Of a stretch of 64,000 bases of DNA, positions 11,490-24,945 are shown piece after piece; positions within the stretch are counted from its first letter, which is position 1; every line of letters starts with the position of its first letter. The notes below the pieces were generated by a model, which was given only the letters and a program-made list of their open reading frames with translations, was not told where the DNA came from and did no database searches. A program made the position numbers and the translations under genes. Location of the stretch: assembly GCA_936440205.1 (NCBI GenBank), contig OW387150.1, positions 30,613,795 to 30,677,794 of the forward strand. The letters run 5' to 3'. The DNA is from Lepidonotus clava. Taxonomy: Eukaryota; Annelida; Polychaeta; Phyllodocida; Polynoidae.

Positions 11490-12560
11490 ATAAGGTTTTA
11501 TCTATTCAATCGAAATGTAAGTGTGGTTATCAAGAGTGAAAAATCAAAGAAATGTAGTCAATATCTCAGTTTGTTACCTTAATAGAATATGCGTATTTTA
11601 TTTCTGGACAATTTAACCAAGCCAGTGGAATTGTTGCCTTAGGCGGACCTTTATCAATTGCACCTGTTTCTACTCTAATAAATCCCAATGAAAAAGCCAA
11701 TGCTAAAAGCATGTTGAACGGTATTCAATCCTCACCGATAAAGCAAAAGTCATCAACTTTTATGCATTTTGATTCGCTGGATAATCCAATCGTGAAATGC
11801 TGAATTTGGGGTGGAATTACCATTCTTAAGAATTATTATCTAAATCATGCAGCACAGTTACATCCCAAACGCCTCGTCAGTATATGGAACACTCTGAGTG
11901 AGAATAAGTGTAAGTGTAAAACATAAGAATGTCTGAAAGCTTTTTTTTAAACAACTTTATTTATCCTGGATGAGAGTTGCATTTCTCCAGTCTTCCATCT
12001 CATACCAGCCATAACTTAACTAATACAATCATAGTTTAATCAGTATTTAGCTATTGTATAATATTAAATATACAATATATACAATATAGCGTGTGTGTTT
12101 TTCAAATCTTTGGTTCTTTAAATCTTTGGTTAATATCTCAATATGTTATTGAAATAATAACCTAAGCTTTGAAAAAACAATGCAGCCAATACTTAGAGAG
12201 ACAATTACCTAAGTATAAACAAAATGTATTATACCACGTCCAGATTTTGGCTAATAAATGACCCAAAAAGTCGACCTTACTGTGAGGTCATCCCCATATC
12301 TGGGTTCGCCTATTGGGTCTCCTATTTCTGAAAACAAAGATAACCCGAGCTTATCTACTGTAACCTTTTCATGTGTTATCTACATCACCTGGCCACTTGG
12401 GGTAAAGGGGAGATATCTTCGGACCAGACCATTTGAACCAAGAGAAGGGTGCGCACCTGACCGAAGAGATCACCTATTTTGTAAGTACTTTTTGTTTTAC
12501 AATTAATTTGTTCATTTTCAAGTCGGAAGCAATACTTCATTACCAAGAAATCGATTGTAG
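11490..12560. other. intergenic DNA without assignable features
   Basis: AT-rich sequence. Short open frames near 12258-12744 lack domains, and nothing else could be supported. Confidence 0.4.
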
Positions 12561-12569
12561 GGGCAATCA

Positions 12570-12935
12570 TGATTTCCCCCTACCATGGGTGGCTGATTTA
12601 CAGTATTTCATGCACCTGCAGGCTAATTTCAACAGATTTTGTCGACAAACACACTGTAAAAACTATAGAAAATTGACAAATATTTGCTTTAATTTTTTGC
12701 TGAAGACATTTCAAAACCAAGCTAGAAAATTACAAAAAGTATAGTTACAAACTGAAAAATGCTGAATGTCAATTTTCCATAATGTTAATTAAAAATAATG
12801 CCAAGTTTTTTCTAAATTCCTATGCTTAAGCCTTGTGATTTGTCGACATATTACCCAGCATGCATCTTGCTCTAGACTTACCTGCAGGTAAAATATAAAT
12901 TGGCTATCCATGGTAAGGAGAACTGCCCCTGATGA
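12570..12935. repeat. inverted copies of a conserved 100-bp repeat
   Basis: The block at about 12832-12930 (TTTGTCGACATATTACCCAG, CCTGCAGGTA, CTATCCATGG) has close copies at 32781-32880 and 57915-58017. A shorter inverted version (about 12572-12655, with CCATGGGTGG, CCTGCAGG and TTGTCGACAAA) lies upstream, so the two arms may bound one foldback element. Confidence 0.5.
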
Positions 12936-13499
12936 CCAAAATTGAAGAATAATTTTTAGCATTGAAATTATTCATAACCTCCTTACATGAGTATTAACCT
13001 GTCACTTTCCACTTTGGGCTGGGTAATATTAGGGTCCCTCGCATAAAATTTTTAAAGTTTTTAATTTTTGTATTTATTACTTGAATGATTATAGATTTAA
13101 ATACTTTACAAATAGTGGTGGCCTGTATGAAGCCAAATTTATACAATGTGTGTTAGAGAGCATACTCCTCATAACATATTCCTTTTGGATGAGGATTTCC
13201 TTTTTTTAAAAGATAGGGTTTCCCAATAACTCACCGTGTGACGTCATACATTCGGGATTTCTTATTAAAAATGTAATAAAATGCATGTTTTCTAAATGTA
13301 TCACAATTGTGTCATAACCGGGAAATTTCCTTAGACTTTTCTCGCATTGATAGTGCTAGGTGTGTATTATATGTTGAATCGATTTCATTGGAAAATAATA
13401 ACCCTGTAGTTATGTGCAAGGTTCCCTTTAACCTTCTTCTTAGTTGCCAAAACACAGGGTTTGTATCTCAGATACCAACATGGTGGAGTCTGCCAAAGA

Positions 13500-13660
13500 T
13501 GTCCCAGCCAAGGTGTGATGTAGCGGTCACGTTATGCGACCATGCTTTTTTGGTTTGCCCGTTACTTACTAAAATGTAACGTAACAGTTATGTTATTTTT
13601 CTGGGAGGTTGAGATCTAACCAAAACAGAACATCATCATAACGTTCTGGTGAGATAAGGT
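13500..13660 (-). repeat. AACGTTCTG-family repeat fragment
   Basis: It shares TTTTTTGGTTTGCCCGTTAC, TAACAGTTATGTTATTTT and AACGTTCTGGTGAG with the copy at 296-640 and with 36775-36830. Confidence 0.5.
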
Positions 13661-13819
13661 CAAGATTCTCCCAGTTGCCCATCACCCATCGATGGTAAAA
13701 TCGCCTAGTGGGTATGGGGCTTAACAGGCAATAGAAAGAATGCACGATGATAAAGACGTTTCTCTCAGTTGCCAGTCGTCCATTGCCGGTAAATTCGCCT
13801 AGTGGGTATGACACTTTAA

Positions 13820-14037
13820 GCCCCATACCCACTAGGCGATGTCACCGGCTATGGACGATGATAAACTGGCAGAATCAGCCGATTCCTGTCATCCCCTGTT
13901 AGTATGGTACATTGAAATGTGCATGTTTGATCTGAATTGGCACTAAAATCGGCCGATTCTAGAGGCAGAATCGGCCGATTTTAGCAAATATCTGTTGCTC
14001 AACTCTGTTAAAGTTGCTTAGTGGGTATGGGGCTTTA
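13820..14037. mobile_element. AAGCCCCATACCCACTAGG MITE
   Basis: The element of about 218 bp has inverted ends: AAGCCCCATACCCACTAGGC at the left, and CTTAGTGGGTATGGGGCTTT at the right. Partial right ends of the same family stand at about 13705-13725, 13792-13812 and 33520-33540, and a full relative at 39659-39958. It is non-coding. Confidence 0.7.
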
Positions 14038-14039
14038 GT

Positions 14040-15690
14040 CAGCCCATAGGTGAACTTGGCCCCATGGTCAAGTCGCACCAAGGTGAACTCGGCCTCAAGG
14101 CGCCGAGGCTAATAAGTCGGCCCCCTTATTGGCCCCTGGTTAAAGCCTGGTTTCCACAGAACGACCAAGTGCTTCTATGCTGATAGTTATGTGATGTTCC
14201 TGTGATGAGGTAGCCTGTGGGCGAATGGTCGTGAATGTCTCAGAAATGTGCCCCGAGTGTGGGGGTCGGTGGTGGGTGCAGTGTGGTCAGAGGGGTGCCT
14301 CACAAAGGGGGTGAACAGGGCTCTCATGCAAGCGGAAGCTCAGGGTCGGCCGAATTTGTGGTTGGCCTTCTCGTGTGATGTGTCTAACAGGTATCTCAGA
14401 CGGTCGATCTAGTGCTCACAACGTGGACCATGCCCAAAAAAATAAAAAGGTAATAGTGTGTAGGCCAAGGTCCCATCACTATGTCGTCGTACCCGTTAAC
14501 CTCCAAGCCCTCACATCGGACTGATTCATTCCTATTTTCGTGCGGCCGAGTTAGTCCCTATGCGTCTAATGCCTTCTTTTTCTTCTAGGTCCTGATCTTC
14601 TAATTCGACTAAACCTGGGTCTAATTCTAGCTCTCGGGCTGATATCCTCGACTATTAGGCTGTTCTAAGTCATTTCATGCCCATTCCCATGAAGATAAGA
14701 GGTGCGAACACAGTGAATTCCAAGATGGGACTGTTTATTCTTGTGTAATCACTTCTATTTATAGCCATAACCTGGCTCCTGATTGGTTACATAACATCAC
14801 TGGTCACTTTGACCCTTTACTGAGGTCACTTCAGGTCAAAGATACATCATTCATTACAATTCCATACTTATAAACTCGTGCATTCATTTTCGTGCAACTC
14901 GTACCGTACGAGTTTGTAGCGCACGATCTCGTGAAAGGCAGAAAATTAATAAACATTATCTAAATCAAACTTAAATTTACAGGTAAAATCTCAGTCCTCA
15001 CTAGTCTACATTGATGTGTACATTTGTGCATTGAAGCTTACATCAATGTGTGCATCTTAGTGCAGTCGGGTACAATCAGGTCGTATCTGCATCGAATCAG
15101 GACAGTTTGCGCCTGCCTTAAAGATAATGAAATAAAGAAAACTGACAGAAATAAATGAAAAATCACAGGGCACCCCCTATTATTCATGAGTTGCTTGATA
15201 AATATGATTCCTTAATCTCTGTTTGTTGGTAGGTGTCAGTGTGATTTTTAAATGAGATCTGTGCCCTGTGAATTTGACCACTGCAAAACTGAAAAAATGA
15301 GGGTACATCCACATTTAGAACCCCTGTTTCAAATTTTGGTCGACCTACCCTGGAATTTTGATATTTTGTGTATCAAAGAGGTCACAACTGCGATATGGGT
15401 CAATTTCAGGTGGCACAAAATTCTGAATATTTGTTTTTCGAGATAGGCTACATCAAACTATACAGGAAAATAATTAGTTGCATGAGACCATCAGCGAGTA
15501 GAGCCAAGCATGGGCATGAACTCTCTGGATGGCACTACCCCTGTCTTAGTTACTTATAATACTGAAAGGGTAAGAACCTAAAATTGTACCCTGCAGTTTA
15601 CACAGACATATATTTTGGATTCATGCCTAAACTCTATTTTTTTGTGATATAAAGAATAGTTTGCATCCTAGACCATCCTATTTCTATTCT
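14040..15690. other. intergenic DNA without assignable genes
   Basis: No exon or named element could be supported. A short palindrome (AACTCGTACCGTACGAGTT) stands at about 14896-14914. Confidence 0.4.
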
Positions 15691-17690
15691 TAAAGAAGTA
15701 AGCAGTGAACATGGCGCCATCTAGAGAGTGTATGTCCTTATTAATGCAGAGATATGAGGATAAGTATACTCCAATTTAGGCTGATTCTAGCATGTGCTCA
15801 GGCTAGGCGGTTTTGGTTGGTTTTTAAGAACCACAGTCATTCTCTACCATGGACCTCCGGGTGTGAGTGGTGTTATAGAGGGTGCTCGCAGGCCAACACT
15901 TCTTTCTATAAGGGGGAAATGTGTAGATATTTCTCCCTAATATGTGTTCTTAAATCACGGACAGATTTTTTCTGGTCAGATATTAATTTCTCTAACGTAA
16001 AAATGGCACCCTTGGAGGGGGCGCTGAGACTTTTTTAATGTCGGTTACTCCCCTTTCTAGAGTTCCTGGATCCGCCCCTGAATCTACATGCCTTACTCCA
16101 AGTGACGAGGTCACTTGTACTCTGTGACTAATCTGAAAACCAGGGGAGACCCTGATGATTGTTACTTAATAAAAACTCCTTAAAATAAAAAAAAATAAGA
16201 AAGATTGTCTTAGAGTGTGAACCGACATAAATTAAGATGATCATGAACTTCATGAGTTTTAAACAGAAACGAAGATGATAAATAGCAACATTAATGTTTA
16301 TGCACAGTCAAAATATAAACGTACAAAAATGATCGGATTGTACTTCTAGGCAATCTGGCAAATTTGTATCTTAAACAAATAAAAACTACAATCGTGATAA
16401 CCATAAAAGCATTCCCTTCTATGTAGGAAATATCCTGTGAGGTGTAGTACCTGCCAATGAACAATTAAGGATAATGCCCACAAACTAGTGCTTCCCCCTA
16501 GTGGTGAGAACTGTAAAATCTCCCTGGGGCACAGGGAATTCTCCTAAAACTTGATCTAAAATGTTATTCATAACCTAAAAGGTCTGTTTTGGAACCTTAA
16601 ACCACATGGACAATTTGATTGATTTAAGGAATTTACCTTTTGCCTTACTAGTCCGTGTTGTGCAACAAGTGGTGCTTGGTCCCTAAAAAAATTCACAAAT
16701 TTCTTCCTTATAAGCTAATTCCTGACAATATAAAGGAAACTGATGTTCTAATGTGTAAACAGGTTTAACTGCTTTGAAAATTACTTGGTGATTTATTTAT
16801 TTTGCATCCTTTTTTATCTCTGCAGTGCAAAACATGCCAAAAAGATGTTTTTTTTTCTATTTGTCATACCTATTCCTACACCTAACTCAGTAGATCACCC
16901 TGGGACCTATGCTGATTCTTTGTTTTATGTAAACATATGTAGGTATACTTATAGTGACTTTAAGAAAAGTTCCATGTTTAGATTTTTTTATAGCCAGTTT
17001 TAGGCAAAATAAGGACTTCAAAAAGAGCCTCCTCAAACATCTAACACTTTTTTCGGAAAATAAAATATATATCAAATGTAATATATAGCTACAAAATTAT
17101 TCAATAGGACCTCCTTGATACATTTCATGCAAGAAACATTAATAACATGTAAATCTTGTATTTTAATTTCATCAGTATTTGATCTCTGTTCTTCTCTAAA
17201 TATGTCTTAAGGTGTCATCCAATAACTCTTAAATTAGCCCCGGGACCCCCACTTTTCTTTTCAAATATTGGCTTTGCATCACCGGGGGATCAATTATACC
17301 AAATTACAATGAGTTTCCATGTTTAGTTTAGTAAGATGGCATTATCCTTAAGTAATAATATATTCTTTTTTAGATCTCACGATACGCAATTCCTGTAAAA
17401 AGCATAGAAAACTGATAAATGGCATGTATTGATATTGTGAATGTAATTGTCTGTAGTGTATGCACGTTCTACCAGTGTCTACTATCTTTCAGAAGACCAG
17501 AGTTTTCCCTCAACTTGGTATTCAAATTAATTCTTCTAAAAGAAGAAAAACACCTGAGTTAGTACGGGTGCTATCATACGTATATCTTAAGTATTGGTGT
17601 GACCATATCACCATCACATGCCTCCCACTAGATACCTGTTGGATTAGTTATTGATGCTTTCAGATAAAGATAGATCGACCACTAGTAAAA
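15690..17690. other. intergenic DNA with repeat fragments
   Basis: The only clear landmarks are a right end of the GGATCC-ended MITE family (about 16063-16080) and the short block at 16128-16190 shared with 7729-7790. The rest is AT-rich with no supported feature. Confidence 0.35.
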
Positions 17691-17699
17691 CGAAGCCTC

Positions 17700-17819
17700 C
17701 CCCAAAACGTTACCTCCTTCGGCGCGCGTATACAGGTTCGGTCATTGATTCTCGGATGCACACACGGATTTGAATCGTAGTTTCTTTGGCTGGAGGTTGG
17801 AGTCAAGAAGGAAATCCAG
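17700..17819 (+). promoter_or_regulatory. candidate 5' UTR exon and CpG-rich start region of gene A
   Basis: A short CG-rich stretch (GGCGCGCG near 17722) in AT-rich DNA runs into a good donor, ATCCAG|GTATGT at 17819/17820. The first coding exon of gene A begins after an acceptor (CACACTCTAG) at 18974, so an upstream non-coding exon is expected. No matching exon was found upstream of genes B and C, so this is a guess from position and splice sequence. Confidence 0.27.
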
Positions 17820-18991
17820 GTATGTAGTGTTACATTTGTTCTATCACCTGTGTTAATATTCCCGGGGAAATAAGATTAGCGGACAAATTTCCTATACTTA
17901 TATTCTGTAAGAGTTTGGGTCCTTCACCTCATTCCCCTTAAGCTTGTTGCAATATGAACGCATATGACCTAGCTGCCCCCCCCCCCCCTAATGCGTATGT
18001 TCATCTACAAAATCCCTCCCCCTTTTCCACACGTCTATTATTATCGTTTGGTCTCATACTTAGTTGATACTGTGTCTCCTCCACAAAAATCGGGATCACC
18101 TCAGTGGTCAACGTGCTGGTGGAGGATAATCCCATATTCATTATTGTTTGTGTTAGGTTGGTCGGTTGACCAGCTTTCTTGGTCAATTGTTTATGGATCA
18201 ATTTATAATATAACAAAAAAGATAGAAAAAAAGAAAAGGAAAATGAGGGGTTTGGGGGTACAGCCCCCAATTTCTAATGAATATTTTTTAACAAATATTG
18301 AAAACCGAAAACCCAAAAACTCTTGTCTGAAAAGTATTCTTGTAATTATAGTATGAACTTTGACCAGCACAGCCACCCAACCCTAGGTTGACTAGCGGAT
18401 GGCAGCCCAAAAATCATAATACTTTAAAGTATTACTATTACATGCTGTTTGTCATTTTCACTTGGTAAGAATGAATTCAAAGTGAGTACAAATGCATATG
18501 TTTCCTAGGAATTAGATTCCAGACCCACCCACCCCCAATGTACATGCATCTTTATGCATAAGCCCCACCGCCCAAACAACCCACTTCTGATTGGAGACCT
18601 TGTATGTATATAATATATATACATTCAAGGTCTCTGCTTCTGATAAAAGAAGGCCCCAAGTCCGTAACGTGTCCTCATGTAGTGGACAGACTGAAACATG
18701 AACATGAGGGACCATTTAAGGCCAGTATTCATAATTATAACTACCTGGTACCGTGTATGTGGTTTACGTTATCGTTTTACCTACTTCACATACTTGATAA
18801 TCAGTTAGTTGTTTCAATGAGCCAGCAGATGTATCGTATTTTGGAAACAGTGAACCTGTATCCTACACATTAGTGGTAAGATAGTGCATGATGTAAAAAA
18901 CCATAAGTAGCTGTCTGACCTACATGATAACTAACCCAGTGACCGGCATTGCTAAAATATACTTCACACTCTAGGCATACGGATGATAAAC

Positions 18992-21900
18992 ATGGCATCG
19001 CATGGAAGACTTCTCGACAGGTTACCCGTCCAGTTCCCTGTGCACGGTCAACAAATGATACTACAGAAACTTACCTCAGATAAGGTATGAAAAGTCTATC
19101 CTATCTTTACACTAGAAAACAATCCTCTGCTATATATTGTCTATTTGGTTTGTGAACCAAGGGTGGTTCTAGGATTCGGATGACAGGGTGTCTGGATGCA
19201 TAAATTAAATTATTTTGGACACATAGACAGCCCCCCCCCCCCCTTCCAGGCAGAGTTAAATCCCCAAGAATACTTGCCTCAGAGAATAGCCCTCAACTTT
19301 ACATCCTCTGAAGAAATGAATGGTCACCTGTGCCCTTTGTGTTTAATGACCCTTGATAATGTACAAATGATATGGTGATACAGTTGCAAGGAATATCATC
19401 ATGTGAAAACAAAGTAAAACTAAGTAACCCAGTGGCGGATCCAGGGGGGGGGGGCACAAGCGGCAATTGCCCCCCCTAGACAAAAAATAAACTCTCGTAG
19501 TTTTCACAAATCCGAGGAGAAATTTTGCAAGGTAAATCATGGGGGGTGGGGGCAGATATTTTGCCCCCCCTCCTAGAAGACAGACTCTGGATCCGCCCCT
19601 GTAGCCATGAGTGACATTGTCAGATAATCTATAGTTATTTTAGGCCTAATTAACACCATTGGAAGTATTTATTAGTTCGGTAAAAATGTCCTTAAATCCC
19701 ATAGAATTATTCTAATATGAATTATGGCATTCTATCTGGTGAGAGGTAGCGCCACCGGTAACTTTTAGTATTTCATAATGAGCCAATGGTGGAATTAAAT
19801 GCTATAGAAGTATATATGAGCAATATAAATGAACAATATTTTGTGATCTGCTTTAATTTCCCAGCTGATACTAATGAAGTCCAGTCTCTCAAATGTTTCT
19901 TCTTTTTTTTGTATCACTTCCTACGGCATACATAAGATCTTACCATGATCCGTAGATTATATATTATATTAAAATCAATAAATGAAACAAAAATTAATAT
20001 TTGTACAATGACTAATCTAATATGATAATAAGGTAAAATGATAGTTACAACCCATTGTAATAATATTTGTATATAACAGACCGTTTTCATATTATTTCCG
20101 TCTTGCTCATTCAGCAGTAAATACAGCTTCATCATAATCTCATATCTCATCACAATTTCGATTTGTTTCTGCACATTCATCGAGAGATGTTGTTTGAAAG
20201 CAGTTTTAAATTATACAATGATCTTTCAGATATCAGAGGCTTATGGATTGCTATGTGCTGAGGCCCATCTTGGAGATGACATTGGTTGGGATGAATTCAC
20301 CACAGAGGACTGCTTAAGGTCATGCATCGCAGAGTCTACTAGCTTTGGTCTCAGCAACAGAGAAACAGGGAAACTGCAGTCACTCATCACTGTAGTGCCC
20401 TCACTTTACAGCAGGATGGAGTCTCCCACCTTAGCAACCGTGTACCTCCTCTCTGACCCACACATCAAGGCCCACATCACAAGAGCTGTCATACAGATAT
20501 CTGTTGATCTTGCTGGAGACCTGAATTATGAGGTAGAGATTCTTTGGTAAATTTATTTTAAAATCTGTATGTATATTATGAGTGTAATTAAGAAGCACAA
20601 TCATAAAACCAAAGGAGAACAATGATATGGTGTTCTCAGAAAGAGTATGATTCCAAGTCAAGGATGCAACGTTATCATAACATTGAAGCAACATTCTGGT
20701 TGGTTCTGTATTGTTTCTTGTTACATTCTCCCAATCATGTCGCTGCAACCTACTGCTTTGACATTGCACTGTGACATTATTACATTCTGGTTACATTCTT
20801 CAACCCAAACAGAATGTTTTTTTAACGTTCTGTTATGGTTTGGTCTTAACCTCATCTAAAATTAACATTACAATAACGTCCCGATGTGGTAAGGTTTCAA
20901 CTTCACCATCAATAACATAACTGTTACATGCCATCTTATCAAGTAACAGACTGACCAAAAAAGAATGGTTTTAGAATGGTTCTGTTACATCGCAACTTGG
21001 CAGGGTTCCTATCTCTACTTGGTATTCCACTAGGCCCATATCAATTCAAAAATCTCAATATTACTTTGACGAAACCACTGATGATGAAGTGATGCCGAAT
21101 TTGTGCTTCTTGATTGTTCTCCTTAATTGAAGACATACACATTTATCTTATTGACTCATCATGATACAATTTTTTATTTTATATTATGTTGTAATGCACC
21201 AAAATGTTGAAAGACCAAAATACTGTAATGTTCTGACTATGATATGAAATATAAAAAGACCAGTAACATAACTCTCAGACTATTACCTTTGTAAAAGTAT
21301 AAGAGATATTATATGAATTAATGTCCCAGGCCTGTATAAAGTGTAATGATTATATCAAAAATAACTTTAGGTTTTTCTGTCATTTTATTTAGGCAGTTGC
21401 AATTGATGTCTTTGAAGGAAGCAGTCTCTTACCCTCGCTGAAGGCTGAGGGCTTTACCTCAAAAGGTTGTTTCCCTAAGAGTGGTTACCTGAATAAGAAG
21501 GGCTGGACAGACAGTTTTGTCATGTATAAAGAAGTAGTTTCATCTGGAACCAAGGTACATTGCTTACCTGTATTGGAAATATTTGTTAATTCCTGCACAT
21601 TTATTATTGGCAAATAAGTAGAAAGAGCCCATCAGATCAGTCAAATATATAAACTCTCTTGCCTCTTGATTTGATAATTTGCAATAATTTAGCTTAGCAT
21701 TACATCATTTTTTTCAAAAATGTCTTGATCAACTATCATGTATACCAGTTAAATTAAAATTGCAAACAATGAATCATTATCGATCCTTTAATAAATCCCT
21801 ACTTACACAGATTTTTTCTTAAATATAAAATCTGATGGGTCTGATTATCAGTAGTTTAATATCTCAAATACTGTATTTATTTGCAGAAGTACCATGAAAA

Positions 21901-22582
21901 TGAATACATCTCCCAAATGGAGCCAGTGAGGGACCTGCCAGAAGGGCCAAGCATTACTAGTGATAAACAGCCAACCATTGAGAAGGGTATACAATTTTAC
22001 ATGAAGCAAAAGCCCCGCCTGGCCTCCCTGCCCTGGAGCTATACTTTCAAGTCTGGTGTCAAGACAACTGTGAGGTACATCAAAGATGAAGAGGTCCCTC
22101 AGGTATATGACACGTTCAGGAAGGTAGCCAAACAAGGGGAAGGCTTCTCCATTGACGAATTTCCTACGATGGAAATATTCCGCTACTATGTCATTGATTA
22201 TGGGCATCCCTTTGTTATAGTGAATGAAGAGACTTCTAAGATTCTCCTCATTGCTTCCATCACACCTAGTGCTTTCTGTCGTTCGATGGATCCCTTGTTC
22301 TGTGACCAATACATGGTTGTGGACCCCAGCTTCAGAGGGAAAGGTTTGGGCTTGGAGACTTCCAAGCTGTTGCACAAGATCTGCAAGGCGATAGGTTATA
22401 TTGGAGTGATGGTTGATTATTTGTCCAATAACCTTGGGTCAGTGAAGATCACTGAGAAATTTGGGGCTCCTCATGCTGCAAAAATACCAAGGGCAGCTAA
22501 GGGGCCAGATGGACAGCTCATTAGTCTCTTAGTGCATTACCTTTACTTTGATGGTACAAACATTCCAGGCAGTAAACTGTAA
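18992..22582 (+). CDS. double-GNAT protein with PTS1 signal, paralogue A
   Basis: The four coding exons are 18992-19084, 20230-20532, 21393-21554 and 21887-22582, all with GT-AG introns in phase 0, giving 417 residues. Exon 1 encodes 31 residues (contains LPVQFPVHGQQMILQKL). Exons 2-3 (residues 32-186) form a GNAT-like domain in which the place of the CoA loop reads LSDPHIKAHITRAV, with no RxxGxG. Exon 4 holds a second GNAT domain with the CoA loop RGKGLG at residues 336-341. The protein ends GSKL, a canonical peroxisomal PTS1 signal, so a matrix acyl- or acetyltransferase is inferred; the substrate is unknown. Introns carry a MITE (19430-19601) and an AACGTTCTG repeat (20655-21006). It is the most diverged of the three paralogues. 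The ATG stands further upstream than in B and C. Confidence 0.85.
19430..19601. mobile_element. GGATCC-ended MITE in intron 1 of gene A
   Basis: 172 bp with 15-bp inverted ends: CAGTGGCGGATCCAG at the left, CTGGATCCGCCCCTG at the right. It is non-coding and G/C-run rich near both ends. It is the cleanest copy of this family in the window. Confidence 0.75.
20655..21006 (+). repeat. AACGTTCTG-family repeat in intron 2 of gene A
   Basis: A long copy containing the full order of units seen elsewhere: CGTTATCATAACATTG, GCAACATTCTGGTTGGTTCT, GTCGCTGCAACC, TTTTAACGTTCTGTTATGG, CATCAATAACATAACTGTTA and AACAGACTGACCAAAAAAGA, ending TCGCAACTTGGCAGGG. Confidence 0.6.
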
Positions 22583-22646
22583 TGACCTCTTAGTGCATTA
22601 CCTTTACTTTGATGGTACAAACATTCCAGGCAGTAAACTGTAATGA
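22526..22646 (+). repeat. 61-bp tandem duplication over the stop codon of gene A
   Basis: Bases 22526-22585 are repeated without change at 22587-22646 (period 61). The first copy encodes the last 18 residues including GSKL and the TAA stop. The second copy lies in the 3' UTR. Confidence 0.95.
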
Positions 22647-22895
22647 ACTGACTCTTGACAAGGGGTGATGTTTAAAATGATGCCACCAAAAGACTGATAT
22701 TTGAACTACAACTTTTAAATACTGGTGTTAAGCATAAAGATGTTTGAATAGAAAGAATAGTTCTTTTTAATTCCTGTTATGGTCTACACAATGCAGAAGG
22801 GCACGTGCACATATCTATGTATATTTATTGTTTGCCACTTTTTTAATTGATTTTTGATTTTGTGGTCTTTATGACGGGGAGTTTTGATATCTATG

Positions 22896-23705
22896 ATTGT
22901 GTGATGAATGCCTATTCATTCAAATACGTAAAGAGACCAAATAAGAGAAAATAACGTAATATGACAAAAAGTATATATGTTCGTAAAAGGAACGAAAGTG
23001 TAAAGGAACGAATATGTAAAGGAACGAAAGTGTAAAAAGCCCGAAAAAGAGGCCCGAATATGTAAAGGAACGAAAGGGTAAAGGAACGAATATGTAAAGG
23101 AACGAAACCCGGAAAGATGTAAACCGGAAGTGATATGTAAACCGGAAACGAGAATGTAAACCAGAAGTTAGAGTAAAATAGTAGAAGTTCGAGATAAATA
23201 GGCGAGACTTAGGACGGGGGCCCGACGGCCCGAGGTAGGGCGCGTAGGCCCGAAACAGTCCCGGATGGGGTCCCGGAAGTGTAGGCGCGGCACGGCACGA
23301 AGGCCCGGAACACGGAACGGAGACCCGAAGTCCGCGGGGACGACGGCGCGGCTGGCTCGGCCCCACGCTACCAAACAATAGGCGACCGTCGGCCCGACAG
23401 CCCCGCGGACCGGAATCCGGGGTGGACCGCCCTGTCGAGGTGAATACCGGCCTGGGAGATAGAGCGAGACGAACCACGGCCTCCCCTTACCCCTACCATA
23501 ATTTCCCTTCCCCGCAGTCCTCCGTCTGACATCGAGCACCAATTCCCGACCGATTCGCTCAGCCCCCCTCGTGCGCGAGGCACGACTCTAAAAACACATC
23601 TCGGTTCTTGGCCCGGATTCCCCGTCCGGCCGAGACCCGAACAACTCCCACGTTCCTCTGCTGTAGGAATCGGCAACCCCAACTTACCAGAGAACGTCAC
23701 AATTG
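22896..23705. mobile_element. candidate solo LTR
   Basis: Bases 22900-23701 start TGTGATG and end CGTCACA, the TG...CA ends of an LTR with a 5-bp inverted match. They are flanked by the 4-bp direct repeat ATTG (22896-22899 and 23702-23705). The first 200 bp hold degenerate tandem words (GTAAAGGAACGAA), and the rest is unusually GC-rich. No internal retroelement genes lie beside it, so it would be a solo LTR, a fossil. The family cannot be told. The flanking repeat is short and could be chance. Confidence 0.42.
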
Positions 23706-24940
23706 TATTGCTAATGGATCCAACATCTGCAGTTATAATGACATGAAGACGTTGACTCATATTTATCTAATGTGGTGATACTTATATAGAATGTGTCTGA
23801 TATGGATTATTCTGGCCATATAAGTGACCAATTAATGGTTACAAGTCCATTAGGTCAAGGGATATCGTTCTCAGAGGTCTGTAATGATAGTGATACACAA
23901 TGTGATAAATACACCTCATTATTTCATCATTAGAGTTTTTAATATAAACTGCAAGCTGTTCCATCAGAAAATATAAATCACCATAATTTCAAATGTTGAT
24001 TTTAAATGTCAGACTATAGGAAATGCCGTTGTTACGTTATGTTTTACAAAGCTCATTATTACATTGTTGGACTTTCGTGAGTTCATCCAACTAGTTCCTT
24101 ATCAAATTTTGTGTGGTAGTGCAATCGGAGTAGAGAAATATAATATTATTCAAAAAGGCCAATACCTTGATATCCTTCAGTACTAGTCCTAAGCAGTATT
24201 ATCCAAAATAACGTGGCATATAGTTTTTTTTACGGATAATGGAGAAATAAGTATTATAAACTTTCGTGATAGATTTGAATGTTGAGGTTAAATTGGATTG
24301 GCTGATTGTGGATGGTGTAAAACTATACTATATATTTACACTTTAATTGAACATGTAATAAAGATAAACCGTGTTTTTAAAAGTACACTGTTTTTTCTCA
24401 GTGATATTCCTAGGATGTGTTGACGGTACTTGCACTGTAATTGTGTTGGTCAAGATCGTATTACACTTCACGACATCAGCTGTGATGTGACTATCATATT
24501 GCGGCTATAATGACTGTATCGAGGCTATAGCGTGATCTCCTACGATATAGCTGAAATTGCAATAAGCCCCAATTGCCCATGGCAACATTTGCATTGCAAA
24601 CTGAGATGAAGTTGCAGCTTCTTTGTATTTAGAATAATCGTCCCTGGACAATATGTTCGTGGTTCACAAGAGAGCTGTAAGGTTATGTGGCTATTTAGTC
24701 AAAATAGTAGTTTTTCATGTTTTTCATGTTTATGGTGATGTTTATGGTGTTTATGTTCAAATTGCAGTGAAAAATTGTCCAGGGCAAATGGGGCTTTAGT
24801 GTAATATGTTAGGTTGTACTGTGCTGCGACTTAAAAGTTGCAAGATGCAGTTTTTATCACAGTAAAGTTTTGGGGAAAATGTCATGGGCCATAACCTAGG
24901 CCACAATATTTATTCAGCATGTTTGATAATGTGGTGGAGC
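23706..24940. other. intergenic DNA without assignable features
   Basis: AT-rich DNA. No exons, RNA genes or repeats could be supported. Confidence 0.4.
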
Positions 24941-24945
24941 TAAAC

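Noticed and set aside
22920-23542. Minus-strand frames of up to 185 residues with internal repeats
   Set aside because: They cross the candidate LTR; the protein repeats mirror the DNA tandem words, and no domain or start context is seen.
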